64,000 nucleotides of DNA, from the NCBI GenBank assembly GCA_024637225.1, contig JAGXFP010000034.1, forward strand, positions 62,001-126,000. The letters run 5' to 3'. The translations under genes and the position numbers were made by a program. The notes beneath the pieces are model-generated. The model searched no databases. It was not told the DNA's origin and saw only the letters and a list, made by a program, of their open reading frames with translations. The stretch is from Desulfobacterales bacterium. GTDB lineage: Bacteria; Desulfobacterota; Desulfobulbia; Desulfobulbales; JAGXFP01. Of this stretch, positions 21,055 through 30,463 are shown piece by piece; within the stretch, counting starts at the first letter, position 1; each line of letters starts with the position of its first letter.

Positions 21055-22149
21055 TTACGACGCCATCAGCGGCTTATACTTGTAGTAGGCCGCGCAGGCC
21101 CCCTCGTTGGAGACCATGGTCGCGCCCAGTGGATGCTCCGGCCGGCATTCCGTGCCGAAAGCCGGGCACTGATCCGGTTTCTTCAAACCCCTCAAGATCG
21201 TGCCGCTGATGCAGACCTCCGGCTCGTTGACATCGAAGTCGGTAACCGCGAAACGGCGGGCCGCGTCGTAATCGCCATATTCCTTCCTGATTCGCAAACC
21301 GCTGTCCGGCAGCATCCCGATCCCCCGCCATTTCTGGTCGGAGACCTCGAATACCCTGGCCACCGCCTCTTGGGCGGGGATATTTCCCTGGTAGCGGACC
21401 GAACGGACATACTGGTTTTCGACTTCCGCCCGCCCCTCTTCCAGTTGCCTGACCACCATCAGAATGCCTTCGATGATATCGTTGGGCTCGAGGCCGGTGG
21501 CAACGATCGGCACCCGGTACTTTTCGGCGATACCTTCATATTCGCCAAGTCCCGTCACCGTGCAGACGTTACCGGCGGCCAGATAGCCGTTGACCAGATT
21601 GTCGTCCGAAGACAGCAGGGCAGTGATCGCCGGCGGCACCAGAACATGACAGACCAGTTCGCTGAAGTTTTTCAGGCCCTGTTTCTCGGCCTGAATAATC
21701 GCCATGGCGTTGCCCGGTGCGGTGGTCTCGAAACCGATGGCAAAAAAGACCACCTCCCGGTCGGGATTATTCAGGGCGATCTCCAGGGCTTCCAGAGGCG
21801 AATAGACGATCCGCACCTCGGCCCCGGCCGATCTGGCGGTAAGCAGGTCCCGGTTGCTGCCCGGCACCCGCAGCATATCGCCGAAGCTGCAGAAAATAAC
21901 CTCCGGCCGCCCGGCAATCTCGATGGCCCGATCGATGGTTTCAAGGGGAGTTACGCAAACCGGGCAACCCGGCCCGTGCACCAGCCGAATCTCCCTCGGC
22001 AGGAGCTGATCGATGCCGCTTTTGACGATGGCATGGGTCTGGCCGCCGCAGACCTCCATGATCACCCAGGAGCGGGTGACGATCTTTTCGATCTCGGCCA
22101 GCATCCGGCGGGCGGTTTCAGGATCGCGGTATTCGGAGAGGAATTTCAT
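21055..22149 (-). CDS. hypD: Hydrogenase formation protein HypD
   Basis: [42 protein letters not shown], conserved cysteines. Confidence 0.96.
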   Translation of the reverse strand: MKFLSEYRDPETARRMLAEIEKIVTRSWVIMEVCGGQTHAIVKSGIDQLLPREIRLVHGPGCPVCVTPLETIDRAIEIAGRPEVIFCSFGDMLRVPGSNRDLLTARSAGAEVRIVYSPLEALEIALNNPDREVVFFAIGFETTAPGNAMAIIQAEKQGLKNFSELVCHVLVPPAITALLSSDDNLVNGYLAAGNVCTVTGLGEYEGIAEKYRVPIVATGLEPNDIIEGILMVVRQLEEGRAEVENQYVRSVRYQGNIPAQEAVARVFEVSDQKWRGIGMLPDSGLRIRKEYGDYDAARRFAVTDFDVNEPEVCISGTILRGLKKPDQCPAFGTECRPEHPLGATMVSNEGACAAYYKYKPLMAS

Positions 22150-22433
22150 CGCTGCCCCTCTTCCTCATCGGCAGCCTTACCGTACCGATACGGCCCTGCC
22201 CTGAGAGCGGCATCGTTATATTCGCGCCAGGCCTCGAAACTGCGGGCCGCCTCCTCCTCGTCGATAATCGAGATGGCGAAACCGGCATGGACCACTGTAT
22301 ACTGGCCGATCTCGATTTCGGGCACATACTCCAGGCAGACCCGGTTGACCGTGCCGCCGTAATCGATTCTGCCCATCTTCATACCGGCCTCTTCGTAGAT
22401 CTCGACCAGTTTACCGGGTATCGCCAGACACAT
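22146..22433 (-). CDS. hypC: HypC/HybG/HupF family chaperone
   Basis: N-terminal [12 protein letters not shown]. Confidence 0.96.
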   Translation of the reverse strand: MCLAIPGKLVEIYEEAGMKMGRIDYGGTVNRVCLEYVPEIEIGQYTVVHAGFAISIIDEEEAARSFEAWREYNDAALRAGPYRYGKAADEEEGQR

Positions 22434-24744
22434 GGAATGACACTCCTTTATCGATATTATTCAGCAGCCAACTCCTGCCGATCACCGCCTGACCGAGGGA
22501 AAGGCAACCGTCTCCGGCCGGCAATTGCCGATGGACAAGAACCTCGAACCCTTTTCCTTCCAGATGTCCGATCAGTCCTTCCAACAAAAGATAGTTGTTA
22601 AAAGACCCGCCGCTCAGGGCAACGGTATCCAGTTCCGTCTGCTCCCGGACCCGTTCGGCCGCACCGGCCAGCATTTCGATCAGGGTCCGATGAAAGCGCC
22701 GACTGATAGCCGGCCGGGATACTCCCCGTAAAACATCATCGGCAACCTGGCGGATCAGGCCACGAACTCCAAGCCACAGGATATCATTTTTCGGGACAAT
22801 ATCCCAGCGATACGCCGAATCCCCGCCATCCCGCCCGGCCGCCTCCATCAATTCGACGGCGGCCTGGCCTTCATAGGCGATGGTCTGCCGACCGCCGCTC
22901 ATCGCCGCCACCGCGTCGAACAGCCGCCCGCAGCTGCTGGTCAAAGGAGAGTTTATGCCTCTTTGCACCATTTCGCGAATCGGCCCGATATCGTGTTCGG
23001 CCATAAACGGCAGATCGGGAAGCGATCCCGAAAAAGCTTTCTCCAGATAGGCGACCGCCGTCCGCCAGGGCGCCTTCACCGCCGCATCGCCGCCCGGCAG
23101 CGGCATCGGTTCCAGGCAGCCATACCTGGTAAAACCGCTGAAATCGCCGACCAGGATCTCGCCGCCCCAGATCGTGCCATCGGAACCGTAGCCGCTGCCG
23201 TCGAGAATGATGCCGATCGCCGGGCCTTCCTTTCTGTTTTCGGCAAGGCAGGCGGCCAAATGGGCATGGTGGTGCTGGACTGCCAGCACCGGCAGCTCCT
23301 GCTCCTCCCGAGCCCAGCCGGTGGAATGATAGGCGGGGTGGAGATCGTGGACAACCAGTTCCGGTTCGGCCTCGAAGATCTCCCGCAAATGATCGATTGC
23401 TTCCCGGAAGAACCGGAAGGCCTCCAGATTTTTGATATCGCCGAGATGCTGACTTGGAAAGGCCTGGTCTCCTTTCAGCAGACAAACGGTATTTTTCAAC
23501 TCGCCGCCGACGGCCAACACCTGGGGACCATCGCCGCTAAGCGCAACCGGCCGGGGCACAAAGCCCCTGCTGCGCCGCAGGGGCCTGATCCGCTCCGCCA
23601 TTTTCATCACCACCGAATCGTCGCCGCGCATGTAAATATCCCGGTCGTGGACCAGGAAATAATCGGCGATATTCGCCAGGCGGTCCACGGCCTCCCGGTT
23701 GTCGATGCAGATCGGCTCCTCGCTGAGGTTGCCGCTGGTCATCACCAGCACCCCGCCGAATTCACGCAAGAGGAGATGGTGCAGAGGGGTATAGGCGACT
23801 ATTACCCCAAGTTTATCGGTGAGCGGCGCGACCGAAGGCGCCATGCCATGATCGCCACGCGCGGCGGCAATAACAATCGGTGCCGCCGGCGAAAGAAGCG
23901 CTTCCTCCTCGTCCCGGTCCAAACAACATAAACCCCGGGCCACCTCCAGATCGGCCGTCATCACCGCCAATGGCTTCTCCTCCCGGTGCTTCCGTTGCCG
24001 CAATCGACGAACCGCCGCATCGTTTTTCGCGTCACAGGCCAGATGAAAGCCGCCAAGCCCCTTAACGGCCACTATTTTACCCTCTCGCAACAATTCGGCT
24101 GCCCTGATGACGACCTCTTCGGCCGAGGCAATCATCTTGCCTGAATTATCGCGAAGACCCAACCGCGGACCGCAATCAGGACAGGCATTGGGCTGGGCGT
24201 GAAAGCGCCGGTTGGCCGGATCTTCATATTCCGCCCGGCACTGATCGCACATTTCAAATCGGCGCATCGCCGTTTTCTCGCGGTCATAGGGAATGCCGGT
24301 GACAATCGAATAACGGGGTCCGCAATTGGTGCAGTTGATGAAGGGATACAGGTAGCGGCGGTCGTTCGGATCGAAAAGCTCCCTGAGGCAGTCCGGACAA
24401 AGCGCCAGATCGGGCGCAATCTGGGTAGAAACCTTCTCAACTCCCAGGGAGAAACCGATGGAGAACTCTGTATCGTTACAAAGAGGGATTACTTCACTTG
24501 CAAAAGAGGAAAGAACTGCCTGGGGCGGCGGATCTCTTTTCAGAGAGTGCTCGAAATGATCCAGACCTGTACCCTCGATCTCGATCTCTACTCCCGACGA
24601 GGTATTGAGCACCGTCCCGGTCAATCCATACCGCCGGGCCAGATTATAAACAAAGGGCCGAAAGCCGACCCCCTGAACAATACCGTTGACCAGTATCCGG
24701 CGCCGCTCAATGCTTCCCGGCTTTTTTGTCTCTATTATTCTCAC
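22411..24744 (-). CDS. hypF: Carbamoyltransferase HypF (ORF open to 24789; GTG at 24744 is a plausible start)
   Basis: Acylphosphatase motif VNGIVQGVGFRPFVYNLA, Zn fingers CPDCLRELFDP / CTNCGPRYSI / CDQCRAEY, YrdC-like and Kae1-like domains. Confidence 0.95.
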   Translation of the reverse strand: MRIIETKKPGSIERRRILVNGIVQGVGFRPFVYNLARRYGLTGTVLNTSSGVEIEIEGTGLDHFEHSLKRDPPPQAVLSSFASEVIPLCNDTEFSIGFSLGVEKVSTQIAPDLALCPDCLRELFDPNDRRYLYPFINCTNCGPRYSIVTGIPYDREKTAMRRFEMCDQCRAEYEDPANRRFHAQPNACPDCGPRLGLRDNSGKMIASAEEVVIRAAELLREGKIVAVKGLGGFHLACDAKNDAAVRRLRQRKHREEKPLAVMTADLEVARGLCCLDRDEEEALLSPAAPIVIAAARGDHGMAPSVAPLTDKLGVIVAYTPLHHLLLREFGGVLVMTSGNLSEEPICIDNREAVDRLANIADYFLVHDRDIYMRGDDSVVMKMAERIRPLRRSRGFVPRPVALSGDGPQVLAVGGELKNTVCLLKGDQAFPSQHLGDIKNLEAFRFFREAIDHLREIFEAEPELVVHDLHPAYHSTGWAREEQELPVLAVQHHHAHLAACLAENRKEGPAIGIILDGSGYGSDGTIWGGEILVGDFSGFTRYGCLEPMPLPGGDAAVKAPWRTAVAYLEKAFSGSLPDLPFMAEHDIGPIREMVQRGINSPLTSSCGRLFDAVAAMSGGRQTIAYEGQAAVELMEAAGRDGGDSAYRWDIVPKNDILWLGVRGLIRQVADDVLRGVSRPAISRRFHRTLIEMLAGAAERVREQTELDTVALSGGSFNNYLLLEGLIGHLEGKGFEVLVHRQLPAGDGCLSLGQAVIGRSWLLNNIDKGVSFHVSGDTR

Positions 24745-24765
24745 CCCGGAACAATTTAAGATAGG

Positions 24766-24784
24766 GACAGAATTTAATTCTGTC
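24766..24784. repeat. Odd-length perfect palindrome GACAGAATTtAATTCTGTC upstream of hypF
   Basis: 9-bp arms around one central base, within the upstream extension of the hypF ORF. Confidence 0.6.
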
Positions 24785-24811
24785 ACCATTCAATTCTGCA
24801 TCACAAATCCC

Positions 24812-24914
24812 GTCGTTGACAAGCTTGGCGAAGAACAAGGAAGAGACCATTTGGCTGTAGTAAAGCTACGCCAAATGGTCGATGGCGCAGTAATTCGTCA
24901 AGATCGTCAACGAC
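24812..24914. repeat. Nested palindrome element D (hypB-hypF gap, outer arm overlaps hypB stop)
   Basis: Outer GTCGTTGAC/GTCAACGAC; inner GACCATTTGGC-TGTAGtaaaGCTACG-CCAAATGGTC. Confidence 0.75.
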
Positions 24915-25644
24915 CTGCCCTGCCCATAAGCCAGTTGTACCACCCCTCCATCCCCTCGCCGGTCTTCGCGGAAAGTTCGATAAACTCAAGCTCCGGATTG
25001 ACCTGCCCGGCAAATTCGCGGCAGGCGGCAACATCGAAATCGAGATGGGGCAGCAGATCGATCTTGTTGATCAGGCAGAGGGAGGCGGCGGCGAACATCT
25101 GGGGATACTTCTCGGGCTTGTCCTCCCCTTCGGTGACGCTGATGATCACCACCTTGGCCGCCTCGCCGAGATCGAACATCGCCGGGCAGACCAGATTGCC
25201 GACATTTTCGATAAAGAGGATCGAATCGGCCACGAGATTAAGTTGATGCATGGCCCGGTGGACCATTGCCCCGTCCAGATGGCAGCCGGCCCCGGTATTG
25301 ACCTGGACCACTTCAACGCCGGTGGCCCCGATCCGTTCGGCATCGCGGCTGGTCTGCTGGTCGCCTTCGATAACGGCCATGGTAATTCTATCCGATAAAT
25401 CCCGGATGGTCCGTTCGAGGAGAGTGGTCTTGCCCGAGCCGGGCGAGCTGACCAGATTCAGAGCCAGGATGCCGTTTTTCAGAAACCAGGCCCGGTTCCG
25501 GTCGGAGACCGCTTCGTTCTTGGCAAGGACATCGGCTTCGACCTGTATCTTCCTGGCGCTCCTTTCAGGCGGAATTACCGCTGCGCCGGGTTTGCCGACG
25601 CTATACAGGTTTCCATGACCGCCGCAATCGCATGAATCGCACAT
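24907..25644 (-). CDS. hypB: Hydrogenase nickel incorporation GTPase HypB
   Basis: MCDSCDCGGHG, P-loop LVSSPGSGKTTLLE, EGDQQTSRDAERI, NKIDLLPH. Confidence 0.96.
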   Translation of the reverse strand: MCDSCDCGGHGNLYSVGKPGAAVIPPERSARKIQVEADVLAKNEAVSDRNRAWFLKNGILALNLVSSPGSGKTTLLERTIRDLSDRITMAVIEGDQQTSRDAERIGATGVEVVQVNTGAGCHLDGAMVHRAMHQLNLVADSILFIENVGNLVCPAMFDLGEAAKVVIISVTEGEDKPEKYPQMFAAASLCLINKIDLLPHLDFDVAACREFAGQVNPELEFIELSAKTGEGMEGWYNWLMGRAGR

Positions 25645-25649
25645 CTATA

Positions 25650-25994
25650 TCAATCCTCGATGGTAAGTGCGCGGACCTTGAGTTCCCGGCCGCCGCTTAC
25701 GGCCAGACCGGGTTCGCCGCAGCCGGGGCAAACGGCAAAATAGGAGTCTACATCAAAACCGCGCCGACAGAAAGCGCAATCGCCCCGGGCCATTACCGGA
25801 ATCAACCTGAACTCGGCATCTTCAACCGGAGTGGAACGGGCCGCCGCCTCAAGACAGAATTCCAGGGAATCGGCCATCACCCCGGCCAGGCTGCCGACCT
25901 CGATTTCCACTTCACTGACCCGACTGCCGCCTTCGCGATGCAAATGCTCAACGGCAAGATCGATAATGCTCAAGGCCAACGACATCTCATGCAT
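25650..25994 (-). CDS. hypA: Hydrogenase maturation nickel metallochaperone HypA
   Basis: MHEMSLALSIID; zinc-binding CAFCRRGF...CPGCG. Confidence 0.95.
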   Translation of the reverse strand: MHEMSLALSIIDLAVEHLHREGGSRVSEVEIEVGSLAGVMADSLEFCLEAAARSTPVEDAEFRLIPVMARGDCAFCRRGFDVDSYFAVCPGCGEPGLAVSGGRELKVRALTIED

Positions 25995-26000
25995 TTTCGC

Positions 26001-27143
26001 TTATCGGCCGCTCGGTTCGATCGGTTTGGCGAAAAGGGGCAGATAGAGGGCCGCCATCTTGTAGAGAAATATTCCGAAGGCGATGATTCCAAGGGTGAGC
26101 AGAAATTCCATCAGCGAGGGGAAATAGCCGGCGCCCTGGGCCGTGCTGTAGCCCTGCATTGCGAACAGGCAGACATTCAGGCGGTTAAGCAACACCCCGG
26201 TAATCACCAGGATGTTAACCCCTAGTATGGCCCGTGGTTCGGTACGGAAACGTCGATTGGTTAGGAGCAGCAGCGGCAGGATGATCCCGAGCGCTATTTC
26301 GAGAAGATACATATTGCCCGGCAGGGAACCGTTAAAGGCCGAACCGACTCCGGAACGGATCAGAAAGAAGATCTTTGCTACCAGAAGAATGGCCAGGGTG
26401 ATCAACATCCCCCGCGCCAGACCGCGATAAATTTCGATATCGACCCGATGGCCGAAAAAGCGCTCGCTCAGCATCGCCTCGGTGCCGACCATGGCCAGAC
26501 CCATGGCAATGGCCGAGATCAGAAACATATAGGGCAGGAACTCGGAAAACCAGAGGGGCGACATCCTGGCCGGGGCGATCAGAAAGACCGCGCCCAACGA
26601 AGACTGATGGAGGGTGGAGAGCATCACCCCGAAGGCCACCACGCCGACCATGATCTTGCTCAAGGCCGTCAGGGCTCGGGTCTTATTGAATCGCTCGAAG
26701 AGCATCGGCGAGGATTCGATGGCCAGGGTGGTGGTATAGAGGACGACATGGATGGCCACCACCCACATGATCGAATGGATCTGCCACATGGCGATCGGAT
26801 GCCAGAGACGGAAGGGATGACCGATATCGAGGAACAGCGCGATAACCGCCATCAGGTAGCCGAGGAAGGCGGTAAGGATCGCCGGCCGGCCGATCGGCCG
26901 GTATTTCCGCCAGTTGAACAGATAGATGGCGGCGGCGATGATGAAGCCGCCGGCCGCCATGGCCACCCCGCCGAGGACGTCGAAGGCCAGCCACAAGCCC
27001 CAGGGATAGGTGTCGTTCAGATTGGTCGCCGCCCCCAGACCGTAGAAGAGCCGGTAAAGCGCCACTCCGCCGCCGACCAGGATGGCGAAGAGCAGCAGGA
27101 TCGTATTGGGAGTCCAGAATCTGTTTTCCTGAGCGGAGTTCAT
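26001..27143 (-). CDS. hybB: NrfD/HybB-type membrane subunit of the hydrogenase
   Basis: About ten TM segments with NrfD-like TYPWGLWLAFDVLGGVAMAAGGFI; lies inside the hydrogenase operon. Confidence 0.88.
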   Translation of the reverse strand: MNSAQENRFWTPNTILLLFAILVGGGVALYRLFYGLGAATNLNDTYPWGLWLAFDVLGGVAMAAGGFIIAAAIYLFNWRKYRPIGRPAILTAFLGYLMAVIALFLDIGHPFRLWHPIAMWQIHSIMWVVAIHVVLYTTTLAIESSPMLFERFNKTRALTALSKIMVGVVAFGVMLSTLHQSSLGAVFLIAPARMSPLWFSEFLPYMFLISAIAMGLAMVGTEAMLSERFFGHRVDIEIYRGLARGMLITLAILLVAKIFFLIRSGVGSAFNGSLPGNMYLLEIALGIILPLLLLTNRRFRTEPRAILGVNILVITGVLLNRLNVCLFAMQGYSTAQGAGYFPSLMEFLLTLGIIAFGIFLYKMAALYLPLFAKPIEPSGR

Positions 27144-27685
27144 GGCACCGCCTCCTTTCCATTTTGTCTAGTAGACCAGAAGCCCAGCCGGAACGCTTCA
27201 TCCGCCGGGATCGCTTCCGGTTGCAAACCGCAGCTCTTCAATTCCTCATAAACCGCCTGCAGCACCTTCTCCATGCCGGTCTCAACCTCTTGAGACAAAC
27301 CCAGGCCGGTGGAGATATCGCCGGGTTCGACCCCGAACAACACTATCCGGGCGGGCAGTGAATCGGTCAGGGTCAGGGTGGCCAGGAGATCCGAAATCCC
27401 CAGTTGATGAGGCGAGATCCTGGTGTGAAAATGGGCCGGGACCTCGTCGCCATCCAGCCTGTAGGCCGTGCCGGGCGGACCGCCGTTGCGCATGGCATCG
27501 ATCAGCAGCAGGAGGTCGCGTCTTCCGATGGCGTCCCGCAGTTCGAGGCCGCAGGTGCCGCCATCGACCAATTCCACTTCCGGCGGAAAAGTATAGCGGC
27601 ATTCGAGCTCCTCTATCGCCCGTACTCCGATTCCTTCGTCCCGCAGGAGAATATTGCCTATGCCTAGGATCAGGACATTCATCAT
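27140..27685 (-). CDS. Hydrogenase maturation protease (HyaD/HybD family)
   Basis: LILGIGNILLRDEGIGVRAIEEL, DGGTCGLEL. Confidence 0.92.
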   Translation of the reverse strand: MMNVLILGIGNILLRDEGIGVRAIEELECRYTFPPEVELVDGGTCGLELRDAIGRRDLLLLIDAMRNGGPPGTAYRLDGDEVPAHFHTRISPHQLGISDLLATLTLTDSLPARIVLFGVEPGDISTGLGLSQEVETGMEKVLQAVYEELKSCGLQPEAIPADEAFRLGFWSTRQNGKEAVP

Positions 27686-27690
27686 TACAC

Positions 27691-29391
27691 CTAGAGGACC
27701 TTAACCCGGACGATCTCCTCATTCTCCTTGTCGACCATGTGGATAGCGCAGGCCAGACAAGGGTCGAAGGAGTGCACCGTGCGCAGCACCTCCAGGGGTT
27801 TCTCCGGATCGGCGACCGGATTGCCGACCAGGGAGGCCTCGTATGGGCCGGGGGCGTCGTCGCCGTTTCGCGGCCCGGCATTCCAGGTGGAGGGCACCAC
27901 GCACTGGTAATTCTTGATCTTGCCGTCCTCGATCACCACCCAATGGGAGAGAACCCCCCGGGGCGCCTCGTGGTAGCCGAACCCGCGCTGTTCGCCCTTC
28001 GGAAACTCCGGCTTGTTGTAGATGGAGGTATCGCCGGAATCGATATTATTAACCAGCGCCTGCCATTGATTTAGCATGGTATCGTTCAGCACCGCGCAAC
28101 GCACCACCCGGGCGGCGATCCGGCCGATGGTCGAATGGAGGGCCGGGATGCCCACCTCGGTCTTGGCGATCGAGCTTACCGTCTTCAAGGTCTGGTCGAC
28201 ATACTTTTTGGTCGGCCCGTGGCCGGCAACGTACATGGCCAGGACATTGGCCAGAGGGCCGACCTGGGCCGGTTGATCCTGGAAAGTAGGGGATTTGACC
28301 CAGGAGTACTTGCCGTCATCCTGGAAGTCCGTATAATTCGGCACCGTTTCCTCTTCATAGGGATGCCGGGTCCAGTCGCCGTCATACCAGGAATGCTTGA
28401 TCGATTCGCGGACGTTCTTCTCGAAAAACTCGTCCTGATAGCTCTTGATCGGGGTGAACTTACCGATATCGCCGTTGGGAATATAGCCGCCGGGCAACTC
28501 GAATTCGGTCCCCTTCGAATCCATCGGCATGTCTGGCACCGACAGGTAGTTGGTGACACCTGCGCCGTAGCCGGTCCAGTCGGCATAAAAGGCCCCCACC
28601 GCCGCCACGTCGCTCAGCATGGCGGTCTTGACGAATTCGTCGACCTCCTCGATCAGGGTCTTGATGTGGTAGAGTTTTTCCATGTTCAGGGTAACGCTGG
28701 AATCCAGATTGATCGGATTGGCCACCCCGCCTACCGCCAGATTCTGGATGTGGGGGGTCTTGCTGCCGAGAATCGCCACCATCTGATTGATCTTGCGCTG
28801 ATAATAGAGGGCCTGGAGATAATGGGTAACCGCCAGCATATTGACTTCCGGGGAGAGTTTCATGGCCGAATGGCCCCAGTAGCCGCTGCCGAAAGGTCCG
28901 AGCTGGCCGCTGGCGACGAAGCTCTTCAGCCGCTCCTGGGCATCCTTGATATCTTGATGGCTGTTACCCTTCCAGGAGGAAAGACTCTGGCCCAGTTTGG
29001 CGGTTTCCCTGGGGTCCGCCTTCAGGGCCGAGACGATATCGACCCAGTCGAGGGCGCAGAGATGATAGAAGTGGACCATGTGATCGTGCACCCCGTGTCC
29101 GCCAATGATCAGGTTCCTGATAAACTGGGCGTTTACCGGCACTTCCATGCCGAGGGCGTTCTCCACCGCCCTGACCGAGGCAATGGCATGGACGGTCGTG
29201 CAGACTCCGCAGATCCGCTGGGTAAAGAGCCAGGCCTCTCGTGGATCGCGGCCCTGGAGAATGACTTCGATGCCCCGCCACATCTGGCCCGAAGACCAGG
29301 CCTTGGTGACCTTACCCCCATCGACTTCACAGTCGATCCGCAGATGTCCCTCAATCCTGGTAACCGGATCAACGACGATTCTCTTGGCCAT
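27691..29391 (-). CDS. hybC: [NiFe]-hydrogenase large subunit
   Basis: L1 motif RICGVCTTVHA and L2 motif FDPCLACAIH followed by a 15-aa C-terminal peptide; both CXXC pairs are cysteine, no Sec. Confidence 0.95.
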   Translation of the reverse strand: MAKRIVVDPVTRIEGHLRIDCEVDGGKVTKAWSSGQMWRGIEVILQGRDPREAWLFTQRICGVCTTVHAIASVRAVENALGMEVPVNAQFIRNLIIGGHGVHDHMVHFYHLCALDWVDIVSALKADPRETAKLGQSLSSWKGNSHQDIKDAQERLKSFVASGQLGPFGSGYWGHSAMKLSPEVNMLAVTHYLQALYYQRKINQMVAILGSKTPHIQNLAVGGVANPINLDSSVTLNMEKLYHIKTLIEEVDEFVKTAMLSDVAAVGAFYADWTGYGAGVTNYLSVPDMPMDSKGTEFELPGGYIPNGDIGKFTPIKSYQDEFFEKNVRESIKHSWYDGDWTRHPYEEETVPNYTDFQDDGKYSWVKSPTFQDQPAQVGPLANVLAMYVAGHGPTKKYVDQTLKTVSSIAKTEVGIPALHSTIGRIAARVVRCAVLNDTMLNQWQALVNNIDSGDTSIYNKPEFPKGEQRGFGYHEAPRGVLSHWVVIEDGKIKNYQCVVPSTWNAGPRNGDDAPGPYEASLVGNPVADPEKPLEVLRTVHSFDPCLACAIHMVDKENEEIVRVKVL

Positions 29392-29452
29392 GGATTATCT
29401 CCTTGCAAACGGTTTAATGGTTAACCCATTTTATTTTGTCACAAGCCCCGAT

Positions 29453-30451
29453 CTACTTTTCCTTATCCTCGCCGTCCCGGTTCCGGGTGGCGTAATAACT
29501 GGCCGCTCCAGCCAGCAGCAGGCCGACGATCAGGGCCGGGACTTTTTGGATATAATCCCAAGTCAACTCCGGGTATTCCTGATCGCTGATCTGTGGATTG
29601 AAACCGAGCATATCGAAAGGCACCCCGGCCAGGAGGAGATACTGGGTGCCACCGGCTTCGGTCATCCCGTAGATCCGATCGATATAGCGGCTGGCCTGTT
29701 TGGCCAGTTTCCGCTCGGAACCGACGGTCTGGACCGGGAAATCGTAGTATTTGCCGTAGGTGAGGGAGAGCCGCCGTTTCGCCTCCTCGCGCAATTCCTT
29801 CACCGGCCCGAAGATCGAGGCCCCGCTCGGACAAAATTCGCAACAGGCCGAATAGCCCCCCTCGGGGAAGCGGTGGTGGCAAAGCTGGCATTTGACGATC
29901 AGCGGATCGTTACTGCCCCATTCGAATTTGGGAATCCCGAAGGGACAGGCGATCTGGCAATAGCGGCAGCCGATGCACCTGTCGCGGTAATAGATGACCG
30001 CGCCGCTGGCGGGTTCCTTATACAGCGCCTCCACCGGACAGACCGAGGCGCAGGCCGGATCGATGCAGTGCATGCAGTGGTTTTTGACGAACGAAAAGCC
30101 GTTCTCCACTTCATTACGGTTCAGGCCGGTACCTTCCTTGTAGGCCTTGATGATGCTGAGGGCGGTGTCGGACAGTTCGGTGACCTCGTCCCAGATCGGA
30201 AAATCGCCTTTGTAGTTGTAAGGAATATCCCGGCCCGGCTTGTAGAGGGCGCCGCCCTTCTCCAGGGTATTGACCCGCTTGCAGTTCACCATGCAGGATT
30301 TACAGCCGATACAAAGGGTGGCGTCATAGAGAATGCCGACCGCGTCCGGGGACAGCTCCTTGGCCTCCGCCTCGGCCACCGTGGCCCCGGAAGCCAGCAG
30401 CAAAGCCCCTCCGGAAGAGGCTTTGAGAAAATCTCTCCTGTTGATGGCCAT
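29453..30451 (-). CDS. hybA: HybA-like periplasmic [4Fe-4S] ferredoxin subunit with Tat signal
   Basis: INRRDFLKASSGGALLLASG Tat signal; multiple 4Fe-4S motifs (CIGCKSCMVNC, CMHCIDPACASVCP, CIGCRYCQIACPFG). Confidence 0.93.
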   Translation of the reverse strand: MAINRRDFLKASSGGALLLASGATVAEAEAKELSPDAVGILYDATLCIGCKSCMVNCKRVNTLEKGGALYKPGRDIPYNYKGDFPIWDEVTELSDTALSIIKAYKEGTGLNRNEVENGFSFVKNHCMHCIDPACASVCPVEALYKEPASGAVIYYRDRCIGCRYCQIACPFGIPKFEWGSNDPLIVKCQLCHHRFPEGGYSACCEFCPSGASIFGPVKELREEAKRRLSLTYGKYYDFPVQTVGSERKLAKQASRYIDRIYGMTEAGGTQYLLLAGVPFDMLGFNPQISDQEYPELTWDYIQKVPALIVGLLLAGAASYYATRNRDGEDKEK

Positions 30452-30463
30452 GATCCTCTCCCG

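Noticed and set aside
21133-22362. 409-aa plus-strand ORF antisense to hypD/hypC
   Set aside because: Overlaps strongly supported hypD and hypC; composition typical of antisense frames.
27691-29391. Possible selenocysteine in the hydrogenase large subunit
   Set aside because: RICGVC and DPCLAC are both cysteine and there is no in-frame TGA.
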